From Flavobacteriaceae bacterium (GTDB lineage: Bacteria > Bacteroidota > Bacteroidia > Flavobacteriales > Flavobacteriaceae): a DNA stretch of 32,573 bases. The notes beneath the pieces were generated by a model. That model ran no database searches, was not told the DNA's origin, and saw nothing but the letters and a program-made list of their open reading frames with translations. A program made the translations under genes and the position numbers. The stretch lies in assembly GCA_021648195.1 (NCBI GenBank), contig JAKITG010000004.1:1-32573 (forward strand), written 5' to 3'. Shown here piece after piece: positions 1-8,857 of this stretch (position 1 is its first letter; every line of letters starts with the position of its first letter).

Positions 1-171
1 CAAAAAAATCAGAATATTCACTTGGTTTTTAGAAACTGACGTAAAAAAATTATGAAATTATCAGCAACCGAGATTTTTTTTAAATTACAATCCTAATTTT
101 TAAACTTATTCGCACGATGAATAATACAGGTTAATTCTTTTAAAAAAAATCTGAAAATTCAATTAGAAGCA

Positions 172-204
172 AGACCTAGTAGGTTTTTAAAACCTACTAG
201 GTCT
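172..204. repeat. Perfect 16-bp-arm palindrome downstream of the S9 peptidase
   Basis: The two 16-bp arms (172-187 and 189-204) are perfect complements around one central T. The core reads CCTAGTAGG/CCTACTAGG. No T-tract follows on either strand, so it does not look like an ordinary terminator. The layout resembles the degenerate palindrome at 9912-9938. It is probably a REP-like intergenic repeat lying in the 3' region of the peptidase mRNA. The rest of 1-263 shows nothing I can assign. Confidence 0.75.
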
Positions 205-263
205 GAAAAAATAAAATTTATACAGAATAGTATGTGTAATTTAATAATAAACCATTATAACAT

Positions 264-2900
264 CTATTTTAAAGTACTTATTATTTTAGCATTACCCATA
301 GCAGGAACAACTTGTTCAAGATAGGTTGCCATTTTTTTAGACCCATCTATCATTAAAATTGTTTCTTCTTTTTCATTTTCAACATTCACTATTTTCACTT
401 TCCAGTTCCCTTCTTCTTTACCTACAACTTCCAATTTCATAATTTTTAACTTTTGAGTCATTACATCTAAATTGTAAAATGAAGTTGTATAACCCTCAGT
501 TAAGGGAAATCTAGCAATTAACATATCATAACCCGCACCACTGGTAAGTAAAGCGCTATCAACTGGAAAATCTTTTGTTTTTCCCATCATAGTAACCGAA
601 ACTTTTTTAGGAGCATACACCACTTCTGTAGTTTGTCCACCTTGAATTATAATTCTTTTTACAGGTATCATATTTTCTAAATAAACCACATCTTCACTAT
701 TTCCCATAGCCGAAGTTGAAACATCTTTAATAACCCATTGTAAACCTTCTTTTTTAATTGTTCTGGTAGATTGCATAGGGATATTTTGCCCTTGTACTGC
801 AATTTTTATATCATATCCAAAAGTTCCTTCTTTTAAATCATTACTTAATGTTGGTAAAGCTGCTGCTACTTTAATGGCCTTGGCTTTTTTATAAACTACC
901 TTAGAGACATCTTGAGTAATTTCTCCAAGTCTTTTTGCCACTTCTTCCGACATTGTTTCTTGATATCGCCCACCTAAATGTTTAGCTAGAAATTTTTCAG
1001 TAGTTACCCACATTGCCATTTGATTATTGGGTTTTCTAAATCCGTGACCTTCATCATCTGCTAAGAGATATTCTACTTCTTTGCCAGAATCACGCATAGA
1101 CACAACAATTTGATCACTTTCTGCTTGTTTTACTCTTGGGTCATTTGCTCCTTGAATAATTAATAAGGGTTTGGTAATTTTATCTACACTGAATAAAGGA
1201 CTTGCTTCTCTTATCAGTTTTCTTCCTTCTTCAGTTTCTGGATCTCCTGTCATTTCGTACAGACTTTTTCTAAATGATTCCCAATATGCAGGAATTGATT
1301 CTAATAGCGTAAATAAATTACTTGGCCCTACAATATCAACACCACAAGTATAAACTTCTGGAGTAAAAGCTAAACCTGCTAGTGTTGCATACCCACCATA
1401 GCTTCCTCCCATAATGGCTACACGTTTTTTATCGACAATACCCTCAGCTACTAAATGCTTTACACCCCAAGTAATGTCATCTTGCATTTTTTTACCCCAT
1501 TCTCTATCTCCAGCATTTAAAAATGATTTGCCATAACCGCCACTAGCTCTAAAATTAGGTTGTAAAACAGCATAACCTCTATTGGCTAACATTTGTGCAT
1601 AAGAATTATAACCCCAATAATCTCTAGGTCCTTTTGGTCCACCATGTACAAGTACTACCAAAGGAAGGTTTTCTTTTTTTGCTCCATAAGGAATAGTTAA
1701 ATAACCTGGAATTTCTAAACCGTCGCTACTTTTAAATGAAATAGACTCCATTTTTGCCAAATATTGCTCTACTTCTTTTAAACGAGGTCTTGGTGTATAT
1801 TGATGAATTAATTTTTTGGTATCCCTATTAAAATAATAGGTTTCAGAAGCTGATTGATCACTACTCACATAAATTAACATTTGTTTGTAATCTTTAGTAA
1901 AACTTGTAAAACCTATTTCTTTGCCTTTGAATTTACTTTGTAGGTATTTGTACATTTCACCCCATTCTTTATTTTTCCAATCTCTTTCTCTTTTATCATA
2001 GATATATGAAGTGTATAAAACTTCTCTTGTATTGTCATCAATAAGCATACCTCCAAAGTCAACTTTATTTTTTTGGTCACTTTCAATTTTTTCAATTTTT
2101 TCTGTTTGATCATCAAATGAATAAAGTGTAGAAAAGTTTACATCACCTTTATTTGATACTAAATAAGTTTTAGTATTGTCTTTATTCCAACCTGCTATAT
2201 GTGCTTTTTCTTGAAGATTTGTTTCGTATATTTTAGTAAATTTATTATCGCCATCAACACGAAGAATTTCAGAAAAACCTTCTTCATTGGTGCGATATGC
2301 CAAACGTGCCTTTTCATCCCAATCAAAATTCCAGCCCGTAATTCGATTCTTATTTTCAAATAATAAATCCAATTTACCTGTTGCGATATTTAATTTATAC
2401 AAATCGTGCCATGCTTTATCTCTATCATTAATCCCAACCATCATAATATTTGGATCTTTCCTACTTACTTGATAAATCATCACTCTAACATCTTTCATCG
2501 GACTTAAATTCTTAAAGACAGGAACTCCTGTTTCTTTTACAGCTTTGTCTTTAGGATCAACAGCATAAACATTATAATTCTCATCTCCTTTATTGTCTTT
2601 TACAAAAAGAATATACTTACTGTCATAGGTCCAAAAATAACCACCAAGAGGTCTTTCATTATTAGTTAATGGTCTTGCTTTTTCAAAAGGTTCGTCAAAT
2701 TTTTTAACCCAAATATTCATAATGCCATTGTATTCTTTTTGAAAGGAAATCCAATTTCCATCAGGACTTAATTGTCCAGCAGAAATTTCAGGATTACCAA
2801 AAAAGATATCTCTATCGATTATAGGTGCATTTTTTTGTTGACTAACGACTTGCAATGAAATCATTGCAATTAGCATAAAAAGTAGTTTTGTAGTTTTCAT
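264..2900 (-). CDS. Secreted S9-family prolyl oligopeptidase with C-terminal extension
   Basis: This is an exported serine peptidase of 878 residues. A signal peptide covers about residues 1-21. A TolB-like beta-propeller region fills about 35-370 and an alpha/beta-hydrolase catalytic domain about 385-645. The catalytic triad is visible: Ser500 in GGSYGGYA, Asp587 in GANDPRV and His619 in DEGHGF. Bacteroidota S9 peptidases of this type usually end soon after the hydrolase domain. Here about 225 further residues (650-878) follow, ending in a beta-rich segment that I do not recognise. The expected role is periplasmic or surface cleavage of oligopeptides. The gene starts 59 bp after the enoyl-CoA hydratase stop on the same strand, so cotranscription is possible. 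Family assignment is firm; the substrate is unknown. Confidence 0.93.
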   Translation of the reverse strand: MKTTKLLFMLIAMISLQVVSQQKNAPIIDRDIFFGNPEISAGQLSPDGNWISFQKEYNGIMNIWVKKFDEPFEKARPLTNNERPLGGYFWTYDSKYILFVKDNKGDENYNVYAVDPKDKAVKETGVPVFKNLSPMKDVRVMIYQVSRKDPNIMMVGINDRDKAWHDLYKLNIATGKLDLLFENKNRITGWNFDWDEKARLAYRTNEEGFSEILRVDGDNKFTKIYETNLQEKAHIAGWNKDNTKTYLVSNKGDVNFSTLYSFDDQTEKIEKIESDQKNKVDFGGMLIDDNTREVLYTSYIYDKRERDWKNKEWGEMYKYLQSKFKGKEIGFTSFTKDYKQMLIYVSSDQSASETYYFNRDTKKLIHQYTPRPRLKEVEQYLAKMESISFKSSDGLEIPGYLTIPYGAKKENLPLVVLVHGGPKGPRDYWGYNSYAQMLANRGYAVLQPNFRASGGYGKSFLNAGDREWGKKMQDDITWGVKHLVAEGIVDKKRVAIMGGSYGGYATLAGLAFTPEVYTCGVDIVGPSNLFTLLESIPAYWESFRKSLYEMTGDPETEEGRKLIREASPLFSVDKITKPLLIIQGANDPRVKQAESDQIVVSMRDSGKEVEYLLADDEGHGFRKPNNQMAMWVTTEKFLAKHLGGRYQETMSEEVAKRLGEITQDVSKVVYKKAKAIKVAAALPTLSNDLKEGTFGYDIKIAVQGQNIPMQSTRTIKKEGLQWVIKDVSTSAMGNSEDVVYLENMIPVKRIIIQGGQTTEVVYAPKKVSVTMMGKTKDFPVDSALLTSGAGYDMLIARFPLTEGYTTSFYNLDVMTQKLKIMKLEVVGKEEGNWKVKIVNVENEKEETILMIDGSKKMATYLEQVVPAMGNAKIISTLK

Positions 2901-2959
2901 ATATTTAAATTTAATTATTATTATTATTTGACACTAAAAATGAATTATTGTTATATGTT

Positions 2960-3736
2960 TTATTTAAAAATAGCTTTTCTTTTTTCTAAAAATGCTGTTG
3001 TTCCTTCTTCAAAATCTTCTGTACCAAAACAATTACCAAATTGTGCTATTTCTACTTGATAGCCATTTACTCCATCTTTAAAATTTGCATTGATTGCTTT
3101 TATTGCTGAAGCTATAGCTAAAGGTGAATTGTTTATAATTTTACTTGCTAATTTTTTTGCTAATAGTAATAGTTCCTCTTGAGAAACTACATGATTTACC
3201 AATCTGTTTTGTAAGGCATCTTCTGCCGAAATCATCCCTGCAGTTAGTATCATTTCCATCGCTTTTCCCTTACCAACTAACTGAGGTAATCGTTGTGTAC
3301 CTCCATAACCTGGTATTACACCTAAACTCACTTCGGGCAAACCCATTTTTGCATTATCACTTGCAATTCTAAAATGGCATGACATTGCTAATTCTAAACC
3401 TCCGCCAAGAGCGAAACCATTAATTGCTGCTATAACAGGAGTTGATAAATTTTCAATAAAATCAAAAAGTAATTCCTGTCCTTTTTTAGAAAGGTTAGCT
3501 CCTTCAACAACATCAAAATATGCAAATTCAGAAATATCTGCACCTGCTACAAAAGCTTTATCTCCACTTCCTGTTAAAATAACAACTCTAATGTTTTTAT
3601 CCAAATCTACTTCCGCGAAAGCGTTATGTAACTCTTGAATAGTTTCTCTATTTAATGCATTTAACTTTTTTGGTCGATTGATTACAATCGTTGCTATACT
3701 TTTATCTGTTGTAACTAATATATTGTTATAGCTCAT
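2960..3736 (-). CDS. Enoyl-CoA hydratase/isomerase family protein
   Basis: This 258-residue crotonase-fold protein has the normal length for an enoyl-CoA hydratase, which hydrates trans-2-enoyl-CoA in fatty-acid beta-oxidation. The oxyanion-hole segment AFVAGADI lies near residue 65. Both catalytic glutamates expected in hydratases are present: one in GGGLELAM (near 112) and one in PEVSLGVIPGYGGTQRL (near 134). Keeping both favours a true hydratase over other crotonase-fold enzymes. It sits 33 bp downstream of the histidine kinase gene on the same strand, so the two probably share a transcript. The exact acyl-CoA substrate cannot be told from sequence. Confidence 0.92.
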   Translation of the reverse strand: MSYNNILVTTDKSIATIVINRPKKLNALNRETIQELHNAFAEVDLDKNIRVVILTGSGDKAFVAGADISEFAYFDVVEGANLSKKGQELLFDFIENLSTPVIAAINGFALGGGLELAMSCHFRIASDNAKMGLPEVSLGVIPGYGGTQRLPQLVGKGKAMEMILTAGMISAEDALQNRLVNHVVSQEELLLLAKKLASKIINNSPLAIASAIKAINANFKDGVNGYQVEIAQFGNCFGTEDFEEGTTAFLEKRKAIFK

Positions 3737-3769
3737 AATATCTATTTAAAATAATTTATTGATTAAGTT

Positions 3770-5230
3770 TTAAGGTTTTTCTAAAGGTAAAGTTACAGTA
3801 AAAACTGTTCCTTTATTCAATTGTGATTCAAAAGTTATGATACCGTTATAAGTCTCAACTATATTTTTAACTATTGGCAATCCGAGTCCCATACCACTTG
3901 ATTTTGTAGTGAATTTTGGTTCAAAAATTTTATCTTTATCCTCATCTAAAATTCCTGTTCCATTATCTAAAACAGTAATAATAACATTCGTATTTGCTTC
4001 ACTTACAGTTACCAATATTTTAGGGTTTTCATTATCTTTTGAAGCATGAATTGCATTGGTAATTAAATTGGTAATCACCCTTGTTAACTGAATTTTATCC
4101 AGTTTTGCAATAATTTCATTCTTATCATGATGATAATCAATATATTCTTCATGGAAAATATCTAAAGCCAATTTTACTTGCTGAACAACATTTAATGCTT
4201 CTCTTTTTTGAGTTGGCATTTCTGCAAAATTTGAAAAAGCTGAAGCTATAGAACTCATCGTATCTATTTGCTGAATTAATGACTCACTATATTCATGAAG
4301 TTTTTGTTTAATATTTGGATCTTTAGGGTCAAACTTATGTTCAAAACTTTGCACTGTTAAACGCATTGGAGTTAGCGGATTTTTAATTTCATGAGCTACT
4401 TGTTTTGCCATTTCTCTCCAAGCTTGTTTCCGCTCAATCTTTGCCAATTGAACTGCACTGTCTTCCAATTGATCAATCATAACATTATATGCATTAACCA
4501 AATTGTATATTTCTTGACTAGACTCCTTTAAAATTATTTTTTTATTGGTTTTATCTAAAGCTGTTTCTCGCATTTTATTACTAATATACTCTATAGGTTT
4601 GGTAATATATTTTGATAAAAAATACGCTATTACAACGGCTATCAATAAAATAAGCAAATACACAATTGACAAACGTTTTAAAAATGAAATTAGCTCTTCA
4701 TCTTGAAAGGTATTATCTTGTAAATAGGGTACTCCAATAATACCAATAGGTGTTGAATTCACATCGTCTAAATACGAAAAAGATGATGTAAATTGCTTTC
4801 CATCAGTTGATTTTCTGGGCAAAACTGTACGATGAAACGGACTATTCGTGATTTTATCTAAAATAGATTTCGACAAACTGGTATTGGCTGTGTCTTTAGA
4901 AGAACTTGAATGTGAACTAAGAAGTAATGCTCCTTCTAAATTATATAAATTAATATCTAAATTATGGATATCAGAGATTTCATTTATTTTTTTATCTAAA
5001 ATTCCAGATAAAAAATTCCCCTTCAATAAATCATCATCATTTCTATTTAGCTCATAAGAAATAGCAGATTTGATTGCTTCTTCTTTACGTTCTAATCTTC
5101 TTTCGTGATAATCTTCTGTTTGTTGCTTATATTGATAAACACTTATAGCAGCAATTAAAATAGAGGCAAGAAGCACTAAAAAAAGTATGCTAATAAAAAT
5201 TCGTAAACGTAAAGAAAGTTTGTTTTTCAT
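3770..5230 (-). CDS. NtrY-like membrane sensor histidine kinase
   Basis: A 486-residue sensor kinase. The first membrane segment spans about residues 10-31, an extracytoplasmic domain about 32-184 and the second membrane segment about 186-206. A HAMP linker follows to about 260. The phospho-acceptor is His280 in AHEIKNPLTPMRL. The N box is NLITNAIHAS, G1 is LDNGTGI and G2 is GMGLGLPIVKNIVE, so the kinase looks active. The NPLTPMRL form of the H box is characteristic of NtrY-type kinases. No response regulator gene is adjacent, so its partner lies elsewhere. The start is the first Met before the hydrophobic segment. Upstream DNA is filled by repeats (5247-5588), so its promoter may lie in or beyond them. 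Confidence 0.93.
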   Translation of the reverse strand: MKNKLSLRLRIFISILFLVLLASILIAAISVYQYKQQTEDYHERRLERKEEAIKSAISYELNRNDDDLLKGNFLSGILDKKINEISDIHNLDINLYNLEGALLLSSHSSSSKDTANTSLSKSILDKITNSPFHRTVLPRKSTDGKQFTSSFSYLDDVNSTPIGIIGVPYLQDNTFQDEELISFLKRLSIVYLLILLIAVVIAYFLSKYITKPIEYISNKMRETALDKTNKKIILKESSQEIYNLVNAYNVMIDQLEDSAVQLAKIERKQAWREMAKQVAHEIKNPLTPMRLTVQSFEHKFDPKDPNIKQKLHEYSESLIQQIDTMSSIASAFSNFAEMPTQKREALNVVQQVKLALDIFHEEYIDYHHDKNEIIAKLDKIQLTRVITNLITNAIHASKDNENPKILVTVSEANTNVIITVLDNGTGILDEDKDKIFEPKFTTKSSGMGLGLPIVKNIVETYNGIITFESQLNKGTVFTVTLPLEKP

Positions 5231-5246
5231 TTAAATATATACCTAG

Positions 5247-5268
5247 TACCAATTTAATTTTAAAATAC
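5247..5268. repeat. Remnant arm of hairpin element C
   Basis: The stretch following TACCAATTTAATTTTA matches the reverse complement of the right arm of the complete hairpin elements at 5434-5509 and 30490-30565. It directly precedes MITE-like element A. This suggests that element A landed in, or next to, an older copy of element C. Confidence 0.5.
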
Positions 5269-5270
5269 TT

Positions 5271-5432
5271 AAGACCGTTGCAATATTGAGTAAAATTAAG
5301 ATTTAAAGCTTTTTTACTTCGAATTACTTCCTTCTCTAAAAAATTTAAGTCCTCATAAACAAAGGTTTACTGCGGGTTAAATTTTTATCGAGCGTCATAC
5401 TTCTTTGTCAAAAGAGCTTTTGCAACGGTCTT
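5271..5432. mobile_element. MITE-like element A, copy 1 (162 bp)
   Basis: It is bounded by perfect 13-bp terminal inverted repeats, AAGACCGTTGCAA and TTGCAACGGTCTT. The left about 70 bp and right about 55 bp are nearly identical to the copy at 28059-28264, while the middle differs. It carries no open reading frame, so it would need a transposase supplied in trans. No clear target duplication is visible here (flanks TACTT and TATAC), possibly because it lies among older repeats. Confidence 0.75.
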
Positions 5433-5433
5433 T

Positions 5434-5509
5434 ATACCAATTTAACATCATAATGTCGCATTGAGATTGTTTAATTCAATTATACGACATTATAAAATTA
5501 AATTGGTAT
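5434..5509. repeat. Hairpin element C, copy 1 (76 bp)
   Basis: This near-palindrome begins ATACCAATTTAA and ends TTAAATTGGTAT, with further complementary segments (ATAATGTCG/CGACATTAT) inside, so the whole unit can fold into one long hairpin. It differs from the copy at 30490-30565 at one position of 76 (G versus A at 5486). It abuts the right end of element A. Confidence 0.8.
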
Positions 5510-5575
5510 TACTTGTATAAATGTAAGGATATTTTCAATACCAATGAAAATAAATTATGCTATATCAAATAATTT

Positions 5576-5588
5576 AAGACCGTTGCAA
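5576..5588. repeat. Solo terminal repeat of element A
   Basis: AAGACCGTTGCAA occurs alone here, 12 bp from the trmL stop codon, inside a 17-bp match to the left end of copy 1 (TTAAGACCGTTGCAATA). No matching right end follows, so it is probably a remnant of a third insertion in the same gap. Confidence 0.6.
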
Positions 5589-5599
5589 TAAATTATTTG

Positions 5600-6055
5600 C
5601 TACCCTCTAATTTGCCTCAAACCTTCATAAACAACAATACCTACAGCATTTGCCAAATTTAAACTTCGCACATACTTACTATATAGTGGAATTTTATAGA
5701 GCTTGTTAGAATATTTTTTTAGAATCAATTTTGATAAACCTACAGATTCCTTACCGAAAATAAGGAATAATTCATCTTCAAAATTTATTGACCAATGATC
5801 TTCTTTACCATGACTAGAAAAAAAAACCATGGCTACATCTTTATTTTTATTAAGAAAATCTTCAATATTTTCATAAATAGTTACCGATAAGTGTTGCCAA
5901 TAATCTAAGCCTGCACGTTTTAATCTTGCGTCATTGATTTCAAAACCAAAAGGTTTTACCAAATGTAAGTTTGAACCTGAAGCTAAACTTAAGCGACCAA
6001 TATTACCTGTATTATTAGGAATTTCAGGTTCAATTAAAACAATATTTAATGCCAT
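5600..6055 (-). CDS. trmL: tRNA (cytidine/uridine-34-2'-O)-methyltransferase, SPOUT family
   Basis: The 151-residue length fits TrmL, a SPOUT (trefoil-knot) enzyme that methylates the 2'-O of the wobble base 34 in leucine tRNAs using S-adenosylmethionine. Visible family motifs are NNTGNIGR near residue 15, GSNLHLVKPFGFE near 28-40, FGKESVGL near 102 and the knot segment IPLYSKYVRSLNLANAVGIVVYE near 117-139. Its ATG overlaps the trpA stop by one base (TAATG), so it is read as the last gene of the trp operon and is probably translationally coupled. That places a tRNA-modification enzyme under tryptophan attenuation control; whether the link matters is inference. Confidence 0.93.
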   Translation of the reverse strand: MALNIVLIEPEIPNNTGNIGRLSLASGSNLHLVKPFGFEINDARLKRAGLDYWQHLSVTIYENIEDFLNKNKDVAMVFFSSHGKEDHWSINFEDELFLIFGKESVGLSKLILKKYSNKLYKIPLYSKYVRSLNLANAVGIVVYEGLRQIRG

Positions 6056-6819
6056 TACTTTAGTATCGTTTTTACAAATTCATCTATATTTTCAATACCT
6101 TTTTCTGTTAGATACTTGATAAATGCAGAACCAATTATTGCTCCTTTTGTATGTTTAGTGACTTGTAAAAAGGTTTTATTATTTGAAATACCAAAACCAA
6201 TAATTTGTGGATTGTTCAATCGCATAGCTTCAATGCGTTTAAAATATTCAGTTTGTGCTGCACTAAACCCTGATTGACTTCCAGTTACACTTGTACTACT
6301 TACCATATAGATAAATCCGTTAGAAATAGAATCGATATAGCGAATTCTTTTTTCTGAGGTTTGCGGAGTAATTAAAAATATATTTTCTAAATTATATTTT
6401 TTAAAAATAGCTTTATAATCTTGATGATAAATATCAACTGGTAAATCGGGTACAATCAAACCATCGATACCAATTTCTGCACATTTTTTGCAAAAAGCCT
6501 CTACACCATATTGCATCATCGGATTAAAACAACCCATAATAATTAACGGAATACTTACTGTTTTTCGAATGTCTTTCAATTGTTCAAAAAGTAGTTTAGT
6601 TGTCATTCCGTTTTGTAAAGCTTTGGTGTTACTCTCTTGAATTATTGGTCCGTCAACCAAAGAATCTGAGAATGGTAAACCTATCTCTATCATATCCACA
6701 CCAGATTTTTCTAGACCTTGAATAATGCTAACTGTATCTTCTAATTTAGGATACCCCGCAGTCAAGTATATGGATAAAATCTTGTTACTTTCTTTTAGTT
6801 TTTTATTTATTTTGTTCAT
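6055..6819 (-). CDS. trpA: Tryptophan synthase alpha chain
   Basis: A 254-residue TIM-barrel subunit that cleaves indole-3-glycerol phosphate to indole and glyceraldehyde 3-phosphate, passing indole to TrpB. The catalytic Glu and Asp are seen in MIEIGLPFSDSLVDGP (near residues 45-60). The phosphate-binding end is present in GFGIS and GAIIGSAFIKYL. The length is normal. It lies 64 bp after trpB, and its TAA overlaps the trmL ATG by one base. Confidence 0.96.
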   Translation of the reverse strand: MNKINKKLKESNKILSIYLTAGYPKLEDTVSIIQGLEKSGVDMIEIGLPFSDSLVDGPIIQESNTKALQNGMTTKLLFEQLKDIRKTVSIPLIIMGCFNPMMQYGVEAFCKKCAEIGIDGLIVPDLPVDIYHQDYKAIFKKYNLENIFLITPQTSEKRIRYIDSISNGFIYMVSSTSVTGSQSGFSAAQTEYFKRIEAMRLNNPQIIGFGISNNKTFLQVTKHTKGAIIGSAFIKYLTEKGIENIDEFVKTILK

Positions 6820-6841
6820 TTAATTATAGTGTTGAGTACAG

Positions 6842-6864
6842 AGTATTGAGTCGTTCTCAATACT
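6842..6864. repeat. Hairpin in the trpB-trpA gap
   Basis: Perfect 9-bp arms AGTATTGAG and CTCAATACT enclose TCGTT. The right arm continues into CTAACTTCTCATTTTTTA, which recurs with a few changes at 11097-11121 before trpG. No T-tract suits termination in the operon direction. Probably a REP-like unit carried in the operon mRNA. Confidence 0.6.
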
Positions 6865-6883
6865 AACTTCTCATTTTTTATTA

Positions 6884-8110
6884 CTACTTTAGGTTAAAAT
6901 AATCAATATAAGTATTCAAATCTTTATCTCCTCTACCTGATAAATTAAGAACAACTATATCTTCTTTTTTAAATTTCATTTTGTTTAATGCTGCTAATGC
7001 ATGCGCTGATTCAATGGCTGGAATAATCCCTTCCAATTTACATAATTCCAACCCTGATTGCATCGCTTCATCATCGGTTGCATTTAAATATTTTGCTCTT
7101 TTAGATATAAATAAATGTGCATGTTGTGGACCTACCCCAGGGTAATCCAATCCAGCAGAAATGGAATAGGGTTCAATAATTTGTCCATCATCGGTTTGCA
7201 TTAATAAGGTTTTACTTCCGTGAATTATACCTTTTTTACCCAAAATACTTGTTGCTGCCGATTTGCCTGAATCCACACCTTTTCCTGCAGCTTCAACTGC
7301 AATTAATTTTACATTTTTATTATCTAAATAATGATAAAATGCTCCAGAAGCATTACTTCCTCCTCCAATACAGGCAATAATATAATTTGGATTTTCTGTA
7401 CCTTCATGTTCCTTTAATTGCCATTTGATTTCTTCTGAGATTATAGATTGAAATCGCGCCACCATATCTGGATAAGGATGAAAACCAACAACAGATCCAA
7501 TGATATAATACACATCAACAGGGTTATTGATCCACGCTCTAATTGCTTCATTTGTGGCATCTTTTAAAGTTCTACTTCCAGATTTTGCAGGAACAACCGT
7601 TGCGCCTAACATTTTCATACGAGCAACATTTGGAGCCTGACGAGCAATGTCTATTTCGCCCATATAAATCGTACACGGAATTCCTGCTAATGCGCAAACC
7701 GTTGCCGTAGCTACACCGTGCTGACCAGCTCCAGTTTCGGCAATGATTTCTTTTTTACCCAAACGCTTTGCCATTAAAATTTGACCAATTGTATTATTAA
7801 TCTTATGTGCACCAGTATGATTTAAATCTTCTCTTTTTAAATAGATTTTAGTATTGTATTTTTTGGACAACCGTTTAGCTAAATACAAGGGAGAAGGTCG
7901 ACCCACATAATCTTTTAATAAGGATTGAAATTCTTCTTTAAAAGAAGCTTCATTCATTATTTCTAAATATTTATTTTGAAGTTCTTCTACATTTGGATAT
8001 AACATTTCTGGTACAAATGAACCTCCAAATTCTCCGTAATAACCTTTCTCGTTTATCCCCCATCCTAAACTTCCCTCAATAGGGGAAGGAATATTTTCTT
8101 GATTAATCAT
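6884..8110 (-). CDS. trpB: Tryptophan synthase beta chain
   Basis: A 408-residue PLP enzyme that condenses indole with serine to tryptophan. The PLP lysine lies in [13 protein letters not shown], the phosphate loop is [10 protein letters not shown], and the C-terminal serine loop NLSGRGDKD is present. The ATG overlaps the trpF stop (ATGA), which supports this start; the next Met is about residue 36, inside the conserved [11 protein letters not shown]. Residues 7-18 ([12 protein letters not shown]) precede the conserved GYYGEFGG and are not part of the normal family N-terminus. They are encoded by a palindromic repeat at 8057-8092, which explains most of the extra length over the usual about 393 residues. 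Confidence 0.96.
   Translation of the reverse strand: MINQENIPSPIEGSLGWGINEKGYYGEFGGSFVPEMLYPNVEELQNKYLEIMNEASFKEEFQSLLKDYVGRPSPLYLAKRLSKKYNTKIYLKREDLNHTGAHKINNTIGQILMAKRLGKKEIIAETGAGQHGVATATVCALAGIPCTIYMGEIDIARQAPNVARMKMLGATVVPAKSGSRTLKDATNEAIRAWINNPVDVYYIIGSVVGFHPYPDMVARFQSIISEEIKWQLKEHEGTENPNYIIACIGGGSNASGAFYHYLDNKNVKLIAVEAAGKGVDSGKSAATSILGKKGIIHGSKTLLMQTDDGQIIEPYSISAGLDYPGVGPQHAHLFISKRAKYLNATDDEAMQSGLELCKLEGIIPAIESAHALAALNKMKFKKEDIVVLNLSGRGDKDLNTYIDYFNLK
8057..8092. repeat. Palindromic repeat captured in the trpB N-terminus
   Basis: The segment contains arms CTTCCC (8070-8075) and GGGAAG (8083-8088) and G/C runs unlike the surrounding AT-rich DNA. It translates in the trpB frame as [12 protein letters not shown]. 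From general knowledge of flavobacterial genomes, similar CCCCTnnnGAGGGGA units recur between genes. I infer insertion at the 5' end of trpB without loss of frame. Confidence 0.55.
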
Positions 8111-8718
8111 TTTAGTTGCTTTATAAAATTTGTTAATTTTTCAAGATCTTTTAACCCCGCTTTTAGTTCAAACTTGCTGTTCACGTCAATGGCATAGCAA
8201 TATTTAGATTTCTGCCTACGCAGAAATGACAAAACTTTATCAATTTCATTTAATCCAATACCTCCACTTAAAAAATAAGGTTTCTTACTTGGGTATTTTT
8301 CTAACAGTTTCCAATCAAATACAACTCCGTTCCCTCCTTTTTCTTTTCCTTTGGTATCAAATAGAAAATAATTACAAACATTTTCATACGGATCCAACAT
8401 CTTAAAATCAAATGTTTCTCCAACAGGAAATACTTTAATTACCTCAACATTTTTAAAAATTTTACAAAACTCTGGAGATTCATCTCCATGTAATTGAATT
8501 GCATCTAAATTGTGTTTTTCTATTTTAGATAACACTTCTTCTACATCTGCATCAACAAAAACACCTACTTTTTTAATGTTTTTAGGTAACTCTGCAATAT
8601 TTCCTTCAAAATTTCGTTTAGATTTATTATAGAATATAAAACCTAGGTATTCAGGATGCAATTTTGCAACCTTCTGAATGTTAGTTTTATATTTCATTCC
8701 GCAAATTTTTAGCCTCAT
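8107..8718 (-). CDS. trpF: Phosphoribosylanthranilate isomerase
   Basis: A 203-residue TIM barrel catalysing the Amadori rearrangement of phosphoribosylanthranilate to CdRP. Cys6 in KICGM and Asp121 in FLFDTKG are the catalytic pair. SGGIG (151-155) and IDVNSKFE (177-184) form the phosphate-binding end. Residues 163-171 (LSFLRRQKS) between these two motifs come from a palindromic repeat (8207-8230), adding roughly four to five residues to a surface loop or helix compared with the usual spacing. The reading frame stays intact, so the enzyme is probably still active. The gene overlaps trpB by 4 nt. Confidence 0.95.
   Translation of the reverse strand: MRLKICGMKYKTNIQKVAKLHPEYLGFIFYNKSKRNFEGNIAELPKNIKKVGVFVDADVEEVLSKIEKHNLDAIQLHGDESPEFCKIFKNVEVIKVFPVGETFDFKMLDPYENVCNYFLFDTKGKEKGGNGVVFDWKLLEKYPSKKPYFLSGGIGLNEIDKVLSFLRRQKSKYCYAIDVNSKFELKAGLKDLEKLTNFIKQLK
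8207..8230. repeat. Palindromic repeat captured inside trpF
   Basis: Perfect arms ATTTCTGC (8208-8215) and GCAGAAAT (8220-8227) surround CTAC. On the coding strand it reads LSFLRRQKS. Peptides of the form SFLRRQES are a well-known translation product of dispersed bacterial palindromic repeats of the type TTCCTGCNNNGGCAGGAA. Here the repeat lies in frame in an essential-pathway enzyme. Confidence 0.7.
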
Positions 8719-8752
8719 CTAATCTTATTTTTTGATTAATCTAAATGTGATT

Positions 8753-8854
8753 TTATCTTGATTTTTTACTCATCATTTGATGAATTATTCCTGTTTTATT
8801 TGATGAATACTTTTCTTCAATTTGTTTAAAATTAAAACTCTTATAAAATTTCAT
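8753..8854 (-). CDS. Small ORF (33 aa) between trpC and trpF
   Basis: The ATG is 3 nt after the trpC stop and the ORF fills most of the 139-bp gap, so it could be translated by coupling. It starts MKFYKSFNFKQIEEKY. The FYKSFNF segment faintly resembles the C-terminal part of GNAT acetyltransferases (FYxxxGF), so it may be the tail of a decayed acetyltransferase gene; this is only a guess. No signal peptide or membrane segment is visible. It may also be chance. Confidence 0.35.
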   Translation of the reverse strand: MKFYKSFNFKQIEEKYSSNKTGIIHQMMSKKSR

Positions 8855-8857
8855 TAC

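Noticed and set aside
1913-2116. Lys-rich minus-strand frame within the S9 peptidase gene
   Set aside because: It is an out-of-frame shadow of a well-supported coding sequence, like the other short overlapping frames in trp genes, leuS and gyrB.
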